A stretch of DNA of 28,221 nt from Saprospiraceae bacterium. GTDB lineage: Bacteria > Bacteroidota > Bacteroidia > Chitinophagales > Saprospiraceae. This document shows positions 25,701 to 28,221 of the stretch, in pieces. The translations under genes and the position numbers were made by a program. Where the stretch lies: the NCBI GenBank assembly GCA_016714765.1, contig JADKCF010000025.1, positions 1 through 28,221 on the forward strand. The letters run 5' to 3'. A model generated the notes under the pieces. The model did no database searches. It saw only the letters and a list, made by a program, of their open reading frames with translations, and had not been told where the DNA came from. The number at the start of each line of letters is the position of its first letter. Position 1 is the stretch's first letter.

Positions 25701-25719
25701 AAGCAGCGTATTGTGTTAA
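25701..25719 (+). promoter_or_regulatory. Element shared by both susC genes, copy 2
   Basis: AAGCAGCG-T-ATTGTGTTAA has one difference from 20542-20560, at almost the same distance from the start codon. GGACAAAGCA further down (25760-25769) also matches GGACAAGCA at 20602-20610. Confidence 0.5.
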
Positions 25720-25771
25720 GTAATCGTTAAATATTTTATAATAAAATGTTTTTTTAAGTGGACAAAGCAAT

Positions 25772-25779
25772 TATATTTG
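25772..25779 (+). promoter_or_regulatory. -7 box for the second susC
   Basis: TATATTTG matches TAnnTTTG exactly. TTTT at 25749-25752, 19 nt upstream, is a partial -33 box. The leader would be about 58 nt. Confidence 0.45.
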
Positions 25780-25843
25780 TCACTTATTCTGCTTAGAGAG
25801 CATTTTAAAATTAATTTTATTTACTAACAAAACAATTTTTAGT

Positions 25844-28221
25844 ATGAAACAAGTCTTATTATCATTGTTTATACTCTTCGGAAGTATAAGCATGACATTT
25901 GGGCAACGGATGGTTTCGGGCAAAGTAGTAGATGCTGCCGGAGAAGCCCTCATCGGAGCCAATGTGACTGCTAAAGGAGCAGCAGGAACAGGTACCATTA
26001 CTGACATTGATGGTATGTATTCCTTACGTATTCCTGCAGGAGCAAACACACTGGTATTTAGTTATACCGGTTATGATACACAGGAGATTGCTGTCGGAGA
26101 GTCCAACACAGTCAACGTGACTTTATCAGAAGGTAAAGTTTTGAGAAGAAATCGTCGTTACAGGGTTAGGTAAAAAAGAGAAGAAAGCTCTTGGATACGC
26201 TGTAACCACCATTAGTTCAGCTGACATTGAGCTAAAACCTGAAGCAGACGTAACAAGGGTTTGAGAGGAAAAGTGCCTGGGGTTAACATTAATCAAACCA
26301 GTGGTCTTGCAGGTTCAGGAACCAATGTAATCATTAGAGGTTACAAATCTATCTCAGGTTCAAACCAACCATTATTTGTTGTGGATGGAGTACCTTTTGG
26401 CTCAAACACCAGCTCTGACAGAGGAGCCAATGCAGGAAACGCTACAGCTTCTTCAAGATTTCTTGACCTGGATCCCAATAATATTGCTGAAGTCAGTGTA
26501 TTGAAAGGCTTGAGTGCTACAGTACTCTATGGCGAAAATGGTAGAAATGGTGTAGTACTTATCACCACAAAAACAGGAAGCCATAGTCAGAAAAATGATA
26601 AGATGAGCGTTTTTGTAGAGCAGGGTATATTTGTAAATCAAATTGCATCCTTGCCTGAAGATCAGGATTTTTACGGAAATGGTTTTGACAATGCAGCATC
26701 AGCCGCCTTCTCTAACTGGGGTGCAGATGTAAGACAAGCTGGTCGTCAGGGCAACAATCTGGCAGCAGACGGTACTATTAGTCACCCATATGACAGGGCA
26801 GCTATTACGGCATTTTACCCGCAATATAAAGGGGCAAGATATGCTTACAAAGCATATGACAATCTTCAGGGTTTCTATCAGAAAGGTTTGATTTCAAGTA
26901 CTTCTCTTGGCGCTTCTGCGAGAATGGATAAGACTTCTGTCGACTTTACTTTTTCACATAGAGATGAAGAAGGATTTGTTCCTCTAAGCAAGTTGAAAAG
27001 AAACAATCTTAGCTTAGGTACAAGCACTAAACTTGCTAATGGAATTACTTTGAATTCAACATTCAATTTTGTCAATCTGGATAAAACAGCTCCACCATCA
27101 GGTATCAGTACAAGTTCAAACCCTGATGCGGGTGCTGCTTCTCTGTTTTCAAATGTATTTTATGTACCTCGTTCTGTGGATTTGAATGGTTTGGCCTATG
27201 AATTGCCAAATCATAGTTCTATTTTCTACAGAGGCGGTAATGATATTCAACATCCACTTTGGACTTTGAATAATACAGCCGAAAAAGAAGTAGTGAACAG
27301 ATTTTTTGGAACCTTGAGTGCCAGATATGATATCACAGACTGGTTTGCATTAAATTACATGCTTGGTTTGGATACATACGGACAAAACAAAGATATGAAA
27401 TCAACAGAGGTGGAACACAAGTGGCTGATGGTCTTTTAAGTACGTCCAACAGAACTAATACAATCACTGACCACAACCTGAATGCACAGTTTAATAAAAA
27501 TCTGACTGACAATTTTAATGTCGATGCCATCATTGGTGCCAACTTAAGATCAGACAATCTGGAAAGAACGTTTACAAACAGTACTAACCAGTTTGTATAT
27601 GGCTTATTCACTCATGATAATTTTATCACCCACAATAACTTTTCTGATAAATTTGATGAGAAATTATTCGGAGCTTTTGCATCTGCTACATTGGGATACA
27701 AAAATTTCTTGTATGTGAATTTACAGGGACGAAATGACTGGACTTCTACCTTAGAAAAGGAAACAATTCTATCTTTTATCCAAGTGCCAGTGTTTCATTT
27801 GTCCCAACTGAGGCTTTCACTGGTCTGACCAACAATAAGGTACTGGATTATCTGAAGTTAAGACTAGGATATGGTACTTCAGCAGGTTATCCTGATCCAT
27901 ATAGGACAAGAAGTTTCCTTGCAACCCAGGCTAGAGTTCATCACTAATGGAGGAACAGTCATATAACACCAACTCTGTCAATGATGTATATGGAAACATA
28001 AATCTTAAAGCCAGAATTACATAAAGAACTTGAATTCGGTATTGATGCGAGATTATTTAAAAATTTAATTGGTATTGAATTATCAATTTATGATAAAAAA
28101 TCAACCAACCTCCTTGTAGATCTCGATTTGGATCCAACCACCGGATATGGAGAAACATCAGTGAATGCTGCCAAAGTTTCCAATAAAGGATTAGAATTAG
28201 GTTTGACATTAAATGCTGTTC
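25844..28221 (+). CDS. SusC/RagA family TonB-linked outer-membrane protein, partial and with many frame breaks
   Basis: A paralogue of the susC at 20684. The signal peptide ends about residue 20 (MTFG before Q), followed by a CarboxypepD_reg-like domain (ITDIDGMYSLRIP), then EEIVVTGLGKKEKKALGYA, the plug (RGKVPGVNINQTSG, VVDGVPFGS, VLKGLSATVLYGENGRNGV) and part of the barrel; the C-terminus lies beyond the window. I count seven frame changes: near 26144 (one extra base), 26257 (one missing), 27409 (one missing), 27757 (one missing), 27936 (one extra), 27964 (one extra) and 28008 (one extra). After each, family sequence resumes at once, for example GGTQVADGLLSTSN and PELHKELEFGID. Breaks become denser toward the right end, which suggests poor consensus there. 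A decaying gene cannot be excluded. Its susD partner would lie to the right. Confidence 0.85.

Larger units (their letters stand above)
25507..25843. other. Intergenic region between susD and the second susC
   Basis: 337 bases without a gene. It holds the susD terminator, the shared 19-mer at 25701-25719 and a promoter-like box at 25772-25779. Nothing else is seen. Confidence 0.6.

Overview
The window looks like a chromosomal piece of a Bacteroidota genome, probably from the Saprospiraceae/Chitinophagia side of the phylum; the family-level placement is inference. The evidence is an AT-rich sequence, SusC/SusD outer-membrane pairs, a DUF5686 protein with a CarboxypepD_reg-like N-terminus, almost no Shine-Dalgarno sequences, and repeated TAnnTTTG -7 boxes (several of the form TATTTTTG) upstream of genes. 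No tRNA, rRNA, insertion sequence or CRISPR array was found.

Layout. 1-2386 (minus): pyrE, an M42 aminopeptidase and a PhoD-like phosphatase cut by the left edge. 2399-4460 (plus): a Nudix hydrolase, the monofunctional transglycosylase mtgA and a TerB-like protein. 4684-7704 (plus): a TonB-dependent receptor followed closely by a calcineurin-like phosphoesterase. 8023-12926: an unknown small protein (minus), a FabH-like ketoacyl synthase (plus), a small membrane protein and a PlsC-like acyltransferase (minus), then miaA and a secreted YceI protein (plus). 12927-13661 has no gene but holds an array of four copies of a structured repeat with its own promoter and an 11-bp terminator. 13662-15105 (minus): an acyl-CoA thioesterase and HMG-CoA lyase. 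15430-20316 (minus): a tight four-gene envelope operon (small barrel protein, glycerophosphodiester phosphodiesterase, YheT-like hydrolase, DUF5686 protein). 20684-28221 (plus): a susC/susD pair with a terminator, then a second susC paralogue running off the right edge.

The most notable object is the repeat array at 13073-13531. The units are about 75 nt and three are nearly identical over about 59 nt, while the spacers are unrelated. Each can fold into a hairpin closed by further helices, and the oldest-looking copy carries a compensatory base change. A promoter-like sequence lies about 95 nt upstream and a strong terminator about 20 nt downstream. I read it as an uncharacterised, probably non-coding RNA of about 600 nt.

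Many reading frames are broken by one-base shifts, mostly next to short homopolymers: the TonB receptor, an unknown protein, the GDPD, and both susC genes, worst near the right end. In each case the downstream frame continues the family sequence without loss. I therefore read these mainly as consensus errors of a draft long-read assembly rather than gene decay. Coordinates for such genes span the whole reconstructed locus.
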